From contig CACYWG010000009.1 of the NCBI GenBank assembly GCA_902778115.1, forward strand, positions 1-63,375: 63,375 nt of DNA. Direction: 5' to 3'. The notes under the pieces were generated by a model. The model made no database searches, had not been told where the DNA came from, and saw only the letters and a list, made by a program, of their open reading frames with translations. The DNA is from Oscillospiraceae bacterium (GTDB lineage: Bacteria; Bacillota; Clostridia; Oscillospirales; Oscillospiraceae). A program made the translations under genes and the position numbers. Below, one piece after another: positions 7,870 to 16,017 of this stretch (position 1 is its first letter; each line of letters starts with the position of its first letter).

Positions 7870-8706
7870 TCAGGCGGCCTTGCCCTCCGGCTCCGCGGCC
7901 AGCGACTCGCTGTTGATCGGGAAGGTGAAGTAGGTGTCGGGATAAGGCTCATTGTCCAGCGTGAAATGCCACCACTCCTCCTCCAGCGGCCGGAAGCCGT
8001 GTTTCATCATCACCTCGCGCAGCAGCATCCGCATCGCGTACTGCTCCTCGGTGATGCCGGTATAGTCCGGGTGGCTGAGCGCGCCGAAATAGTCAAAGGT
8101 GCCGCCCATGTCGACCTCTCGCTCCGTGCGCATATCGAACAGCGTCAGGTCCACCGTGCTGCCGCGGCTGTGCCCGGAGTGCTCGGCGATGTAGCCCTGC
8201 GGGAAAAGCACGTCCTTTTCCAGTTCGGGATAGAAGTATTCCTTCATCCGGACGTCATCGGCGTCCAGCGCCCAGTTCATGAAATGCGTCACGGCCATCT
8301 GAGGACGGTAGGCGTCAAAAATCTTCAGCCGGTAGCCCATGTCAAGCAGCTCGTCGCTGGCCCCTTTCAGCGCGGCGGCGGCTTCGCTCGTCAGCATGGC
8401 CAGCGGCTCTTCATAGCCGTCGATGCGCTCGCCGACGAAATTGTAGGTCGAGTAGTAGCGGATCTCCAGGATCACGTCCGGCACCGCTTCACTGAGCAGC
8501 ACGAAATCCGAAGCGTCGTCCGAGAGCTTCACCCCGGCCGTCTCATCGCTCGTCTCCACGGGCGCCGCCGTTTCCACGGGCGCAACCGTCGCGGCCGGAG
8601 CAGCTTCCTCTGTCGGCCCGTCGGCCTGCGCGGCCCGTCCGCCGCAGGCGGAGAGCAGCAGCGCCAGGCAGAGCAGCAGTGCGCAGAGCATTTGTCTGAT
8701 TCTCAT
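7870..8706 (-). CDS. M15D family D-Ala-D-Ala dipeptidase-like lipoprotein (VanX/DdpX type)
   Basis: 278 residues. The signal peptide MRIRQMLCALLLCLALLLSAC ends in a lipobox with Cys21, so the enzyme is a surface lipoprotein. After a Thr/Ala/Pro-rich linker comes the M15D domain: IFDAYRPQMAV, the zinc motif SGHSRGSTVDLT (SxHxxGxxxD) and the C-terminal EWWHF with the third ligand. VanX and DdpX cleave D-Ala-D-Ala dipeptide; an external form would scavenge D-Ala or trim wall fragments rather than give vancomycin resistance, since no vanHA genes are near. Monocistronic; a TATAAT at 8752-8747 is a possible -10. Confidence 0.88.
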   Translation of the reverse strand: MRIRQMLCALLLCLALLLSACGGRAAQADGPTEEAAPAATVAPVETAAPVETSDETAGVKLSDDASDFVLLSEAVPDVILEIRYYSTYNFVGERIDGYEEPLAMLTSEAAAALKGASDELLDMGYRLKIFDAYRPQMAVTHFMNWALDADDVRMKEYFYPELEKDVLFPQGYIAEHSGHSRGSTVDLTLFDMRTEREVDMGGTFDYFGALSHPDYTGITEEQYAMRMLLREVMMKHGFRPLEEEWWHFTLDNEPYPDTYFTFPINSESLAAEPEGKAA

Positions 8707-8834
8707 TTGTTTGTCCCCTTTCGTTCATTCTGAAAAAACGATTCCTATTATAGCACAGGCTCTTTTCGAAAGGAATACGCGTTGCGCGGCAAAGGCATCC
8801 GCGTTTCGCGCCCCGCTTTGCCCTGCCATACAAA

Positions 8835-8872
8835 AAACCGCGGAGGACGCGATATCTCATCCTCCGCGGTTT
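8835..8872 (-). terminator. Terminator of murI-DUF1934
   Basis: AAACCGCGGAGGA (8835-8847) pairs with TCCTCCGCGGTTT (8860-8872); on the minus strand the 3' arm is followed by further T residues (8834-8832). Confidence 0.85.
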
Positions 8873-8884
8873 ATGCATGGGCAA

Positions 8885-9310
8885 TCAGCTTTCCCTCACC
8901 TGGATCTGGAATTTGTTGCGGATGGCGGCCGCGTGCTCGAGATCGAGCACATAGTCCAGCTCCATGTTCCCGCCGTTTTCGTCAAAGGCGGCGCGGATGC
9001 GGCGCGTGTCCATGCCCATCGTCGCCAGGCCGTAGGGCGTTTCATAGGGGAAGAAATTCTTCAGCCCCTCCCGGAACTCCATCCGGCTCGTCACGGTGCC
9101 GGTCCGGTCGACGATCACGCCCTCGGGCCCGATCTCCACGCTGGTGCGCGTGCCGGGCAGGCCGGTGACGTCCGTCTCCCAGTACCAGAGATGCGCGCTG
9201 CCGTTTTCGTAGCGGTACATCCCGTCGGTGCTGAAATCCAGGCTGTCCGAGCCCTCCTCATCATAGGCGTGCACGCTGTGCACGTCGATGACCACTTCTT
9301 TTTCCTTCAT
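8885..9310 (-). CDS. DUF1934 domain-containing protein (YwiB-like)
   Basis: 141 residues of alternating beta-strands, matching the calycin-like barrel family DUF1934 (Bacillus YwiB). Conserved-looking pieces are VVIDVHSVHAYDEEGSDSL at the start and LDYVLDLEHAAA near the end. The ATG overlaps the murI stop by 4 bases, so the two are translationally coupled. Function is unknown for the family; a fatty-acid or small-ligand-binding barrel is possible. A degenerate copy of its last 18 codons lies at 7812-7865. Confidence 0.85.
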   Translation of the reverse strand: MKEKEVVIDVHSVHAYDEEGSDSLDFSTDGMYRYENGSAHLWYWETDVTGLPGTRTSVEIGPEGVIVDRTGTVTSRMEFREGLKNFFPYETPYGLATMGMDTRRIRAAFDENGGNMELDYVLDLEHAAAIRNKFQIQVRES

Positions 9311-10122
9311 GAGTCTTCCTCCGCCGGCATCACCGGCACCTGTTCGGTCTGCGGCGCGTCCGCCTGCCCCAGAAACAGCGGAGCCAGACGCTCGAAGCGC
9401 TCCTTGTCGCCGCTCGTCAGGCAGCGGAGAGAGCCCTCTCCTCCGCGCAGGCCGTTTTCTTCCAGATAATGTTTGATAAAGGCGGCGGCGCAGGCGCTGG
9501 CGTCCACCAGCCGCACGTCCTCGCCCAGAACATCGCGCAGCGCGTCTTCGATGAGGCCGTAGTGCGTGCAGCCGAGCAGCAGCGTACTTACGCCGGCATC
9601 CTTCAGCGGCTGCAGATAGTCCGCCACCGCCCCGCGCAGCGCGGGATCGTCCTTTCCGACGCGTCCGCTCTCAATGAGCGGGACAAAGGCAGGGCAGGCC
9701 GCGGAATAGACTTCCCGCCCGGGGCAGGCCGCGCGCAGCGCGCGGTCAAAGGCGCCGGAGCGGATCGTCGCCTCCGTGGCGATCACGCCGATGGGTGCCG
9801 CGCTCTGCTCCCGCGCGATCTCCGCCACCGCCGCGTCCAGCACGCCGAAGGCCGGGACGGGACAGGCGGCGAGAATGTCCGCCGCGTTCGATGACAGCGT
9901 GCCGCAGGCGGCGAAGATCAGCTTCGCGCCGCAGGATGCCGCCACGGACAGATTCTGATGCGCCATCAGCCGCAGCTGCCCGCGCGGGCGGCCGCCGTAG
10001 GGCGCACGGCCGTTATCGGCAAAAAAGACGATATTCTCTTCGGGGCAGATCGCGCGCAGCGCGCGCACCGCCGTCAGTCCGCCGAAGCCGGAATCAAAGA
10101 TGCCGATCGGTCTGTTGTCCAT
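9307..10122 (-). CDS. murI: Glutamate racemase
   Basis: Makes D-glutamate for peptidoglycan from L-glutamate by a cofactor-independent two-cysteine mechanism. 271 residues starting MDNRPIGIFDSGFGGLTA. Catalytic Cys73 lies in FAACGTLSSN and Cys185 in LLLGCTHYGL. The first motif is normally ACNTAS; here Asn is replaced by Gly, a variation that may also occur in other clostridial racemases. The ATG at 10122 is chosen over the longer open frame because homology starts there and a promoter lies at 10157-10185. Confidence 0.92.
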   Translation of the reverse strand: MDNRPIGIFDSGFGGLTAVRALRAICPEENIVFFADNGRAPYGGRPRGQLRLMAHQNLSVAASCGAKLIFAACGTLSSNAADILAACPVPAFGVLDAAVAEIAREQSAAPIGVIATEATIRSGAFDRALRAACPGREVYSAACPAFVPLIESGRVGKDDPALRGAVADYLQPLKDAGVSTLLLGCTHYGLIEDALRDVLGEDVRLVDASACAAAFIKHYLEENGLRGGEGSLRCLTSGDKERFERLAPLFLGQADAPQTEQVPVMPAEEDS

Positions 10123-10156
10123 ACCAGGGTCTTCCTTTCCTTGCGTTAACTTGATC

Positions 10157-10185
10157 AGTATAGCGCGAAAGCGCTCTGTTGACAA
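10157..10185 (-). promoter_or_regulatory. Sigma-A promoter for murI-DUF1934
   Basis: Minus strand TTGTCA (10185-10180), 17-base spacer, TATACT (10162-10157). The spacer contains the self-complementary AGCGC-TTTC-GCGCT. Confidence 0.8.
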
Positions 10186-10218
10186 GTAAAATTTATAGTG
10201 GAATTTGTGCGCGCACTT

Positions 10219-10227
10219 TGGTATAAT
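10219..10227 (+). promoter_or_regulatory. Extended -10 promoter element
   Basis: TGGTATAAT is a perfect extended -10; no good -35 is seen. It faces the 10294 gene and is back to back with the murI promoter. Confidence 0.65.
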
Positions 10228-10293
10228 ACTCATGTTACCATTATTATGAGGAAGCTTCGGAATGATACCCCGATCCCGCAAGGAGGTGCCTGT

Positions 10294-10710
10294 ATGACGA
10301 TCGATCTGACCGAAAAGGAATTCCGGCGTCTGCTGGATCTGGTCTATATCGGCAACTGGATCCTGAACTCTGCCCGCGGCGAAGACCGCTTTGAAGACTA
10401 CGATCTGCTGCAGGAGAAGCTTTTCTCCCTCTGCGCCGGGCAGGGCATGCCCACGCTGATCCAGCGCTGGCGCGGCCATATTTTCCCCTCGCGCGCCTAT
10501 GAGGACGGCGGCATCCACGAGGCGATCGCCGACTATGAGGACGCGGTCTTCTTCGACATTCTGGCCGAGGAGCTGGCGCGGCGGGATCTGGGCCTGGTGG
10601 AGACCGACCCGGAGGACTTTACGGAACTCAACGCCCGGATGGATGAATATCTGGACGAATTTGACCGCAGCGGCCTGGACGCCGTGACGGTCGATCTGCA
10701 AGAGGGATAA
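10294..10710 (+). CDS. Conserved small acidic protein of unknown function
   Basis: 138 residues, acidic and helical, without membrane segments. It starts MTIDLTEKEFRRLLDLVYIG after AAGGAGG; a recurring pattern of DLLQEKLFSLC and AIADYEDAVFFDILAEELARRDL suggests a helical bundle. I do not recognise the family. It sits 2 bases before a GreA-type gene and is probably co-transcribed with it, so a link to transcription is possible but unproven. Confidence 0.75.
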   Translation: MTIDLTEKEFRRLLDLVYIGNWILNSARGEDRFEDYDLLQEKLFSLCAGQGMPTLIQRWRGHIFPSRAYEDGGIHEAIADYEDAVFFDILAEELARRDLGLVETDPEDFTELNARMDEYLDEFDRSGLDAVTVDLQEG

Positions 10711-10712
10711 GC

Positions 10713-11216
10713 ATGCACGACGAACTGACCAGAGAAGATCTCAAAAAGATGCAGGAGGAGCTGGACTACCGGCGGCTCGAGCTGATGCCCGGGCTGATCG
10801 AGGAGGTCAAGCGCACCCGCGCCTTCGGCGATCTGAGCGAAAATTTTGAATACAAGGCCGCCAAGCAGGCGCAGAACAAAAACCGCAGCCGCATCCGTTA
10901 TCTGGAGGGCATGATCAAAACGGCGAAGCTCATCGAGGACCACGCCGGTGCCAACGAGGTCGGCCTCTTCGACAAGGTGGAGCTCTATATGCCCGAGGAC
11001 GACGAGACCGAAACGCTGCAGGTCGTCACCACCGTGCGCTGCGACCCGCGCAAGGGACTCATCAGCAAGGAATCCCCGATGGGCCGTCAGCTGCTGGGCA
11101 AAAAGGTGGGCGACCGCTTTACCGTGCAGGTCAATGAGCGCTACAGCTATGTGGCCGAGGTCAAAAGCATCACCAAAACCGAGGATGACGGCTCCGCGCC
11201 GCTGATGCAGTACTGA
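10713..11216 (+). CDS. GreA/GreB family transcription elongation factor
   Basis: 167 residues. The N-terminal coiled coil (residues 1-80) carries the tip motif GDLSENFEYKAAK with the Asp and Glu that, in GreA, hold Mg2+ in the polymerase active site and stimulate cleavage of backtracked RNA. The C-terminal half has the FKBP-like domain (SPMGRQLLGKKVGDRFTVQ). Spacing to the genes before and after is 2 and 6 bases, giving a tight three-gene set. Whether it is the main GreA or a second paralogue cannot be told here. Confidence 0.88.
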   Translation: MHDELTREDLKKMQEELDYRRLELMPGLIEEVKRTRAFGDLSENFEYKAAKQAQNKNRSRIRYLEGMIKTAKLIEDHAGANEVGLFDKVELYMPEDDETETLQVVTTVRCDPRKGLISKESPMGRQLLGKKVGDRFTVQVNERYSYVAEVKSITKTEDDGSAPLMQY

Positions 11217-11222
11217 TTTTTT

Positions 11223-12569
11223 ATGATGGACCGGACAAAACGCCTGACCTTGGCCGGCCGCCTTCTGGGCCTTCTGGCGCTGGCGGCGCTGTTTCTCCTC
11301 TGGTGGCTGCGGACGCCCTACGGCTTTTGGGGACGAACGGCCGCCTTTGTCAGCGCCGCGCTGTTCGCGCTGCTCGGCCTGCGCTTCATCCCGCGCTGGG
11401 TGGACTTCTGGTCCGCTTCTCCCCTGCCCGCCGCGCCGGATCCAAAAGAGCCGCCGGCCATGGGGCTGCGTATCTTCTTTTCCCTGTGGTGCCTGGATCT
11501 GCTGATCCTGCTGGCCGCCTGGGCGCTGCGCGCCGCGCTCGGTCACGGCGGCAGCTTTGCCGAGACACTTGACTTCTGGCGCTGCACCGACAGCCAGCAC
11601 TATCTGGCCATCGCCGAGGACTGGTATCTCTCCGAGGGCGAGCTCGACCGGCTGGTGCAGCTGGTCTTTCTGCCGGGCTACCCGGTGCTGGTGCGCCTGC
11701 TGAAGCTGCTGACCGGCGATTTCCTGACAGCGGGTCTGCTGCTGTCGGCGCTGTGCTTTGCCGGCTCCGGCGCTGTGTTTTACCGGCTGCTGCGGCTGGA
11801 TCTGCCGCATGAGGCCGCGCTCCGCGCGCTGCTGATGCTCTGCCTGCTGCCCGGCTCCTTTTTCTATGCCGCGCCCATGAGCGAGAGCCTGTTTTTGCTC
11901 TGCTCCCTGGGCTGCGTATATCTGGCGCGCAAAGACCGCTGGCTCCTTGCCGGGCTCTGCGGCGCCTGGGCCGCCTTCACCCGCTCGCTCGGGCTGATGC
12001 TGGCCGTGCCGCTCATCATGGAGCTCGTTGCGCAGGCTGTGCGTGAAAAGCCGCCTGTCACCAAGCTTTTTCCCCGCGCCGCCTGTGTGCTGCTCGTGCC
12101 GCTGGGCTTTGCCGCCTACTGTGTCATCAATTATTTTGTCGCGGGCAATCCATGGCAGTTTATGATTTATCAGGCGGAGCACTGGGGACAGCATCTGGGG
12201 CTGTTTTTCAACACCGCCGCCTATCAGACGGAGCTGGCGATCGGAACCTTTACTGACAACCCGCACAATTTCTGCGGCCTGTGGCTGCCGAACCTGATTT
12301 TCGGCCTGGGCTCCCTCGCGCTGGTCGCGGCGGCGGTCACTGACCTGCGGCCGAGCTATTGCGCGTGGTTCATCGCCTATTATGTCATTGCCGTCGGCGC
12401 GACCTGGCTGCTGAGTGCCCCGCGCTACCTGATGGCCATGCCCGTGCTGCCGATGGCGCTGGGCCGCTTGTCAGAAAAAAAGCCCGCCAAAACGGCGATG
12501 CTGATCCTGCTCACACTGCTCTGGCTGCTGTATTATCTCGCTTTTTTGCAGCGCTGGCAGGTGTGGTAG
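11223..12569 (+). CDS. PIG-V-like membrane mannosyltransferase (GT76-type)
   Basis: 448 residues with about ten predicted membrane spans. Two motifs match the GPI-mannosyltransferase II/PIG-V-like family: WRCTDSQHYLAIAEDWY (the W-D-x-x-H-Y pattern, residues about 118-135) and LVFLPGYPVLVRLLK. Such enzymes use a polyprenyl-phosphate sugar and act on the outer membrane face; in bacteria they probably glycosylate lipids, polymers or proteins. The acceptor is unknown. It follows the GreA-like gene by 6 bases. A small inverted repeat (ATCAAAAACG..GTTTTTGAT, about 12586-12604) follows. Confidence 0.8.
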   Translation: MMDRTKRLTLAGRLLGLLALAALFLLWWLRTPYGFWGRTAAFVSAALFALLGLRFIPRWVDFWSASPLPAAPDPKEPPAMGLRIFFSLWCLDLLILLAAWALRAALGHGGSFAETLDFWRCTDSQHYLAIAEDWYLSEGELDRLVQLVFLPGYPVLVRLLKLLTGDFLTAGLLLSALCFAGSGAVFYRLLRLDLPHEAALRALLMLCLLPGSFFYAAPMSESLFLLCSLGCVYLARKDRWLLAGLCGAWAAFTRSLGLMLAVPLIMELVAQAVREKPPVTKLFPRAACVLLVPLGFAAYCVINYFVAGNPWQFMIYQAEHWGQHLGLFFNTAAYQTELAIGTFTDNPHNFCGLWLPNLIFGLGSLALVAAAVTDLRPSYCAWFIAYYVIAVGATWLLSAPRYLMAMPVLPMALGRLSEKKPAKTAMLILLTLLWLLYYLAFLQRWQVW

Positions 12570-12616
12570 GGCCTGTTTTTCGCATCAAAAACGACGTTTT
12601 TGATAGACTGATTTGG

Positions 12617-12645
12617 TTTACATAATATTATTTTTGGTTTACACT
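12617..12645 (+). promoter_or_regulatory. Sigma-A promoter for pgi
   Basis: TTTACA (12617-12622), 17-base spacer, TACACT (12640-12645). The 8-base sequence TGGTTTAC occurs at both boxes, giving an unusual repeated promoter. Confidence 0.65.
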
Positions 12646-12665
12646 ATCATTATCAGGAGGTTTCT

Positions 12666-13943
12666 ATGGTCAAGGTCAATTACTCCGGCGCGGAAAGCTT
12701 CTTCCGCGGCAGCGGCCCCGATTTCGACCTGGCTGCGAAGGCCCACCAGACCTTTGCGGACAAGTCCGGCGCGGGCGCCGATTTCACCGGCTGGGCGGAG
12801 CTGCCCCAGCGCATCAAGGACACCGAGCTGGACGCCATCGTGCGCACGGCCGAGCTGATCCGCAGCCGCTCCAAGGCGCTGATCGTCATCGGCATCGGCG
12901 GCTCCTATCTCGGCGCACGCGGCGCCATCGAGCTGCTGCGCCCGCTCCCCGGCAAGGATGATCCCAAGGTCTTCTTCGCCGGCAACGGTCTCAGCCCCGA
13001 CTATCTGTGCGACGTGCTGCAGCAGCTGGGCGATCTGGACTTCGACGTGAACGTCATCTCCAAGTCCGGCACCACGCTTGAGCCCGCCGTCTCCTTCCGC
13101 ATCTTCCGCGAGCTGCTGGCGAAGAAGTACGGCGACAAGGCCGACGAGCACATCTTTGCCACCACCGACGCGCGCCGCGGCGCGCTCAAGTCCCTGGCCG
13201 ATCAGCGCGGCTGGCCCTGCTTCGTCGTGCCCGACGACGTCGGCGGCCGCTTCAGCGTGCTGTCCGCCGTGGGTCTGCTGCCGATGGCCGTGGCCGGGAT
13301 CGACGTGCGCCGCGTGATCGACGCCGCGATCGCCGAGTTCAAGGCGCTCGACCTGCGCTCTCCCGAAAACCCCGCCTGGCAGTATGCCGCCGTGCGCCAG
13401 CACCTCTACTCCACCGGCAAGACCGTGGAGATCCTCGGCTGCTATGAGCCCAGCTTCCGCTTCATGGCGGAGTGGTGGAAACAGCTCTATGGCGAGAGCG
13501 AGGGCAAGGACGGCATCGGCATCTTCCCCGCCTCGGTGGAGTTCACCGCCGACCTGCACTCGATGGGCCAGTACATCCAGGCCGGTCCCCGGAACCTGAT
13601 GGAGACCATCGTCCGCTTCAACAAATGCCGCAGCAGCTATGCCGTGCCCTTTGAGGCGGCCGACGCCGACGGGCTCAACTACGTCTCCGGGCGCGATCTG
13701 GCCGAGGTCTGCCGCGTGGCGGCCGACGCGGTGAAGGCCGCGCACATCGAGGGCGGCGTGCCGAACCTCGTGGTCGAGGTCGAGGAGCGCAACGAAGAGG
13801 GCTTTGCCGCCCTGGTCTGCTTCTTCGAGCTGGCCTGCGCCATCTCCGGCTACATGTCCGGGGTCAATCCCTTTGACCAGCCGGGCGTGGAGGCTTACAA
13901 AAAGAACATGTTCCGCATGCTGGGCAAGCCCGGCGCGAAATAA
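12666..13943 (+). CDS. pgi: Glucose-6-phosphate isomerase
   Basis: Interconverts glucose-6-phosphate and fructose-6-phosphate. 425 residues, the shorter Gram-positive form. Visible are the SIS fold, VIGIGGSYLGARG (residues about 75-87), the phosphate-binding VISKSGTTLEP, and the C-terminal PFDQPGVEAYKKNMF signature. It is monocistronic between its own promoter and a strong terminator, with AGGAGG before the ATG. Confidence 0.97.
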   Translation: MVKVNYSGAESFFRGSGPDFDLAAKAHQTFADKSGAGADFTGWAELPQRIKDTELDAIVRTAELIRSRSKALIVIGIGGSYLGARGAIELLRPLPGKDDPKVFFAGNGLSPDYLCDVLQQLGDLDFDVNVISKSGTTLEPAVSFRIFRELLAKKYGDKADEHIFATTDARRGALKSLADQRGWPCFVVPDDVGGRFSVLSAVGLLPMAVAGIDVRRVIDAAIAEFKALDLRSPENPAWQYAAVRQHLYSTGKTVEILGCYEPSFRFMAEWWKQLYGESEGKDGIGIFPASVEFTADLHSMGQYIQAGPRNLMETIVRFNKCRSSYAVPFEAADADGLNYVSGRDLAEVCRVAADAVKAAHIEGGVPNLVVEVEERNEEGFAALVCFFELACAISGYMSGVNPFDQPGVEAYKKNMFRMLGKPGAK

Positions 13944-13964
13944 GGCGTTCGGTTTGAACAAAAT

Positions 13965-14001
13965 ACGAGGAGGATACGCGATGCGTATCCTCCTCGTTGT
14001 T
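13965..14001 (+). terminator. Terminator of pgi
   Basis: Perfect 15-bp stem 13965-13979 with 13983-13997, loop GAT, followed by TGTTTTGTG. Confidence 0.9.
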
Positions 14002-14023
14002 TTGTGCGGTTGGGGCGGGAGAG

Positions 14024-14420
14024 AATCCCCCAGTCAGCTTCGCTGACAGCCCCCTTTAGGCAAGGGGGCCTGAGGGGAGGACGGGCCGCCGGGGGCGGCG
14101 GCCCCTACGGTTGAAAAAACAACAGGCGCTGGGCGAAGCAAGCCGCGCCCCTACGGGGGAAAATGAGCGGGCCGGGGGCGGCGGCCCCTACGGGGAATGA
14201 CAGGGCGCTGGTTTGTCGGCGGCGACAGCCCCCCCTTAGGCAAGGGGCCTTACGAAGGGCGGGCGATTCGTGAATCGCCCCTACGGGAGAGCATGCCAAA
14301 AGCTCCCGATCCAAAAGGATCGGGAGTGTGGGAAGAATCCCCCAGTCAGCTTCGCTGACAGCCCCCTTTAGGCAAGGGGGCCTGAGGGGAGGGCGGGGCA
14401 AGCCCCGCCCCCACGGAGGG
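14024..14420. repeat. Cluster of palindromic intergenic repeats
   Basis: Two full copies (14024-14070 and 14336-14382) and one partial copy (about 14215-14250) of the repeat that starts AATCCCCCAGTC, has a short hairpin (GTCAGC-TTC-GCTGAC) and ends with a CCCCCTTTAGGCAAGGGGG hairpin. Between them are GGGCCGCC..GGCGGCCC palindromes followed by CCTACGG (about 14080-14110 and 14168-14200). No gene is supported here. Confidence 0.8.
14296..14326 (-). terminator. Terminator of the 14444-15631 gene
   Basis: CTCCCGATCC (14303-14312) pairs with GGATCGGGAG (14317-14326), loop AAAA; read on the minus strand the stem is followed by CTTTTGG. Confidence 0.7.
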
Positions 14421-14443
14421 GAAGGCTTGAGGGGGCGTATCCG

Positions 14444-15631
14444 TTACAGGATCATGGAGAAGAGCACAAACAGCCAGTGGGCCGCGACGCCCGCGCAAAG
14501 GCCGCCGACCGTGTGGCAGAGGATGGCCTTGCCGATCAGCTCCTTGCAGTTGAGGCTGTCCATCATCGAGGTGTGGGTGCTGAGGTAGCCGCTCCAGCAC
14601 ATGCACATGGCGGTGAAAACCGCAATGTCGTTGGCGTGGATCAGCGCCTCGTCCACCAGCGTGCTGGTCACGCCCAGCGCAGCGCCTGCGGCGCCGAGCG
14701 CCGTGACCGGAACGCCGATCGCGTCCGGAGAGGAGAAGCCGAAGAGCGGCCGGAGGATGAAGTCGATCTTGTTGGCGAGCCAGGGCAGCAGCTTGATGCC
14801 CTCATAGGCGGCGCCGGTGTAGCCGCTCTCGGACGGGCCGTTGGTGAGCATCATGACCAGGGTGCAGATGACCAGCACGCCGGGGACGATGCTGACGCCC
14901 ATTTTCACGCCGCTGTGCCCGCCTTCGAGGATCGCAGCCATCACGCGGCTGCCGACCTTGCCCTCGCGGACCGGGCGCATCCCGGCCGGGATCTGCGCCT
15001 CGGCGTTTGCATCGGCCTCCATCGGCGCCTCGGTACCGAAGCGCTTTTTCGTGAAGATCAGCATCAGACGGGTGCTGACGACGCTGCCGATGACCGCGCC
15101 GACCAGACCGAGGATCACCGCCAGGCCGATCTTTTCCTCCGGCATGCGGCCGGACAGGCCGTACATGAAGGAGCAGACGATCAGGCCCATGCCGAAGGCG
15201 GTGCCGAGGTTCGTCAGCGCCGGGAACTGGTAGGCCTTGAAGCAGCGGCGGAACTCATGGTCGTCGGCCAGGGCGAGGATGGCGGGGTTATCCGACAAAA
15301 AAGTAGTGACGATGCCCAGCGCGGAGGCGCCAGGCAGGCCGTAGATCGGCCGCATCAGCGGCTGCAGCACGCGGTTGGCCAGCGAAACGAAGCCGAACTC
15401 GCTCAGCAGCGCCGAGATCGCGCCCATCAGCACGCAGATCGCGGTGAGATAGAGCACCGTGTCGATCAGCAGGCGGTAGGCCGTATTCATCATCGTGTTG
15501 ATGGCGTTGCCAAGCCCCATTTTCACCGCGAAAAGGGCAAAAACGCCGAGAAAAATGACGGGAAACACAAAGGTCTCCACGCCGAGCGCTTTTTTATAGA
15601 CGGGAGCGGCCGTCTTTTTCTGTTCGTCCAT
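14444..15631 (-). CDS. CD0519/CD1768 family Gate-domain membrane protein
   Basis: 395 residues with about ten membrane spans, of the nucleoside-recognition (Gate) superfamily. The sequence resembles the clostridial CD0519/CD1768 family: the helix with TTFLSDNPAILALADDHEF and the C-terminal CMCWSGYLSTHTSMMDSL. Transport of a small solute is likely but the substrate is not known. The ATG at 15631 (MDEQKKTAAPVYKK) is used because GGAGG precedes it; the longer frame starts inside the promoter region. Flanked by a consensus-like promoter and a terminator. Confidence 0.8.
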   Translation of the reverse strand: MDEQKKTAAPVYKKALGVETFVFPVIFLGVFALFAVKMGLGNAINTMMNTAYRLLIDTVLYLTAICVLMGAISALLSEFGFVSLANRVLQPLMRPIYGLPGASALGIVTTFLSDNPAILALADDHEFRRCFKAYQFPALTNLGTAFGMGLIVCSFMYGLSGRMPEEKIGLAVILGLVGAVIGSVVSTRLMLIFTKKRFGTEAPMEADANAEAQIPAGMRPVREGKVGSRVMAAILEGGHSGVKMGVSIVPGVLVICTLVMMLTNGPSESGYTGAAYEGIKLLPWLANKIDFILRPLFGFSSPDAIGVPVTALGAAGAALGVTSTLVDEALIHANDIAVFTAMCMCWSGYLSTHTSMMDSLNCKELIGKAILCHTVGGLCAGVAAHWLFVLFSMIL

Positions 15632-15737
15632 CGCCGTATCCTCCAACAAGGGCCGCGGGCGCACGCTTGCGTCCGGGCAGACTGCAGCTCCGAAACGGGC
15701 CGGCTGTGGCATGAGAATACTGTTCGCTCTGCCTCAT

Positions 15738-15766
15738 ATTGTATCTGTCCCGGCGCAAATTGTCAA
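15738..15766 (-). promoter_or_regulatory. Sigma-A promoter for the Gate-domain gene
   Basis: Minus strand TTGACA (15766-15761), 17-base spacer, TACAAT (15743-15738). Confidence 0.88.
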
Positions 15767-15819
15767 TCGCCGCTTGACGGTTTCCGGAAAAAAGCGGAAA
15801 AGAGGAGCTGACGCAAGGC

Positions 15820-16010
15820 AGCACCATGCCATGGCTTGGCCGCAGGGGAGGGGCATGCCCCTCCCCTGCGGAGAGATTCGGAGTTGGAATAAAGGGCGGG
15901 GGGCGGCAAGAAGAATCCCCCAGTCTGCTTCGCAGACAGCCCCCTTTAGGCAAGGGGGCCTAAGAGGAGGGGCGTCGGCCCCTACGGCTGGGAAAACGCG
16001 GGCCGAGGCC
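15820..16010. repeat. Intergenic palindromic repeats between the two membrane genes
   Basis: CCATGCCATGGC and GGGGAGGGGCATGCCCCTCCCC palindromes (about 15827-15870) followed by a complete AATCCCCCAGTC repeat at 15914-15960, whose short hairpin here reads GTCTGC-TTC-GCAGAC. No gene seen. Confidence 0.75.
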
Positions 16011-16017
16011 GGGCGGG

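Noticed and set aside
11386..11568. Arg/Ala/Pro-rich small frames inside GC-rich genes
   Set aside because: They are off-frame readings of real genes, with typical R/A/P/S bias and no independent start signals.
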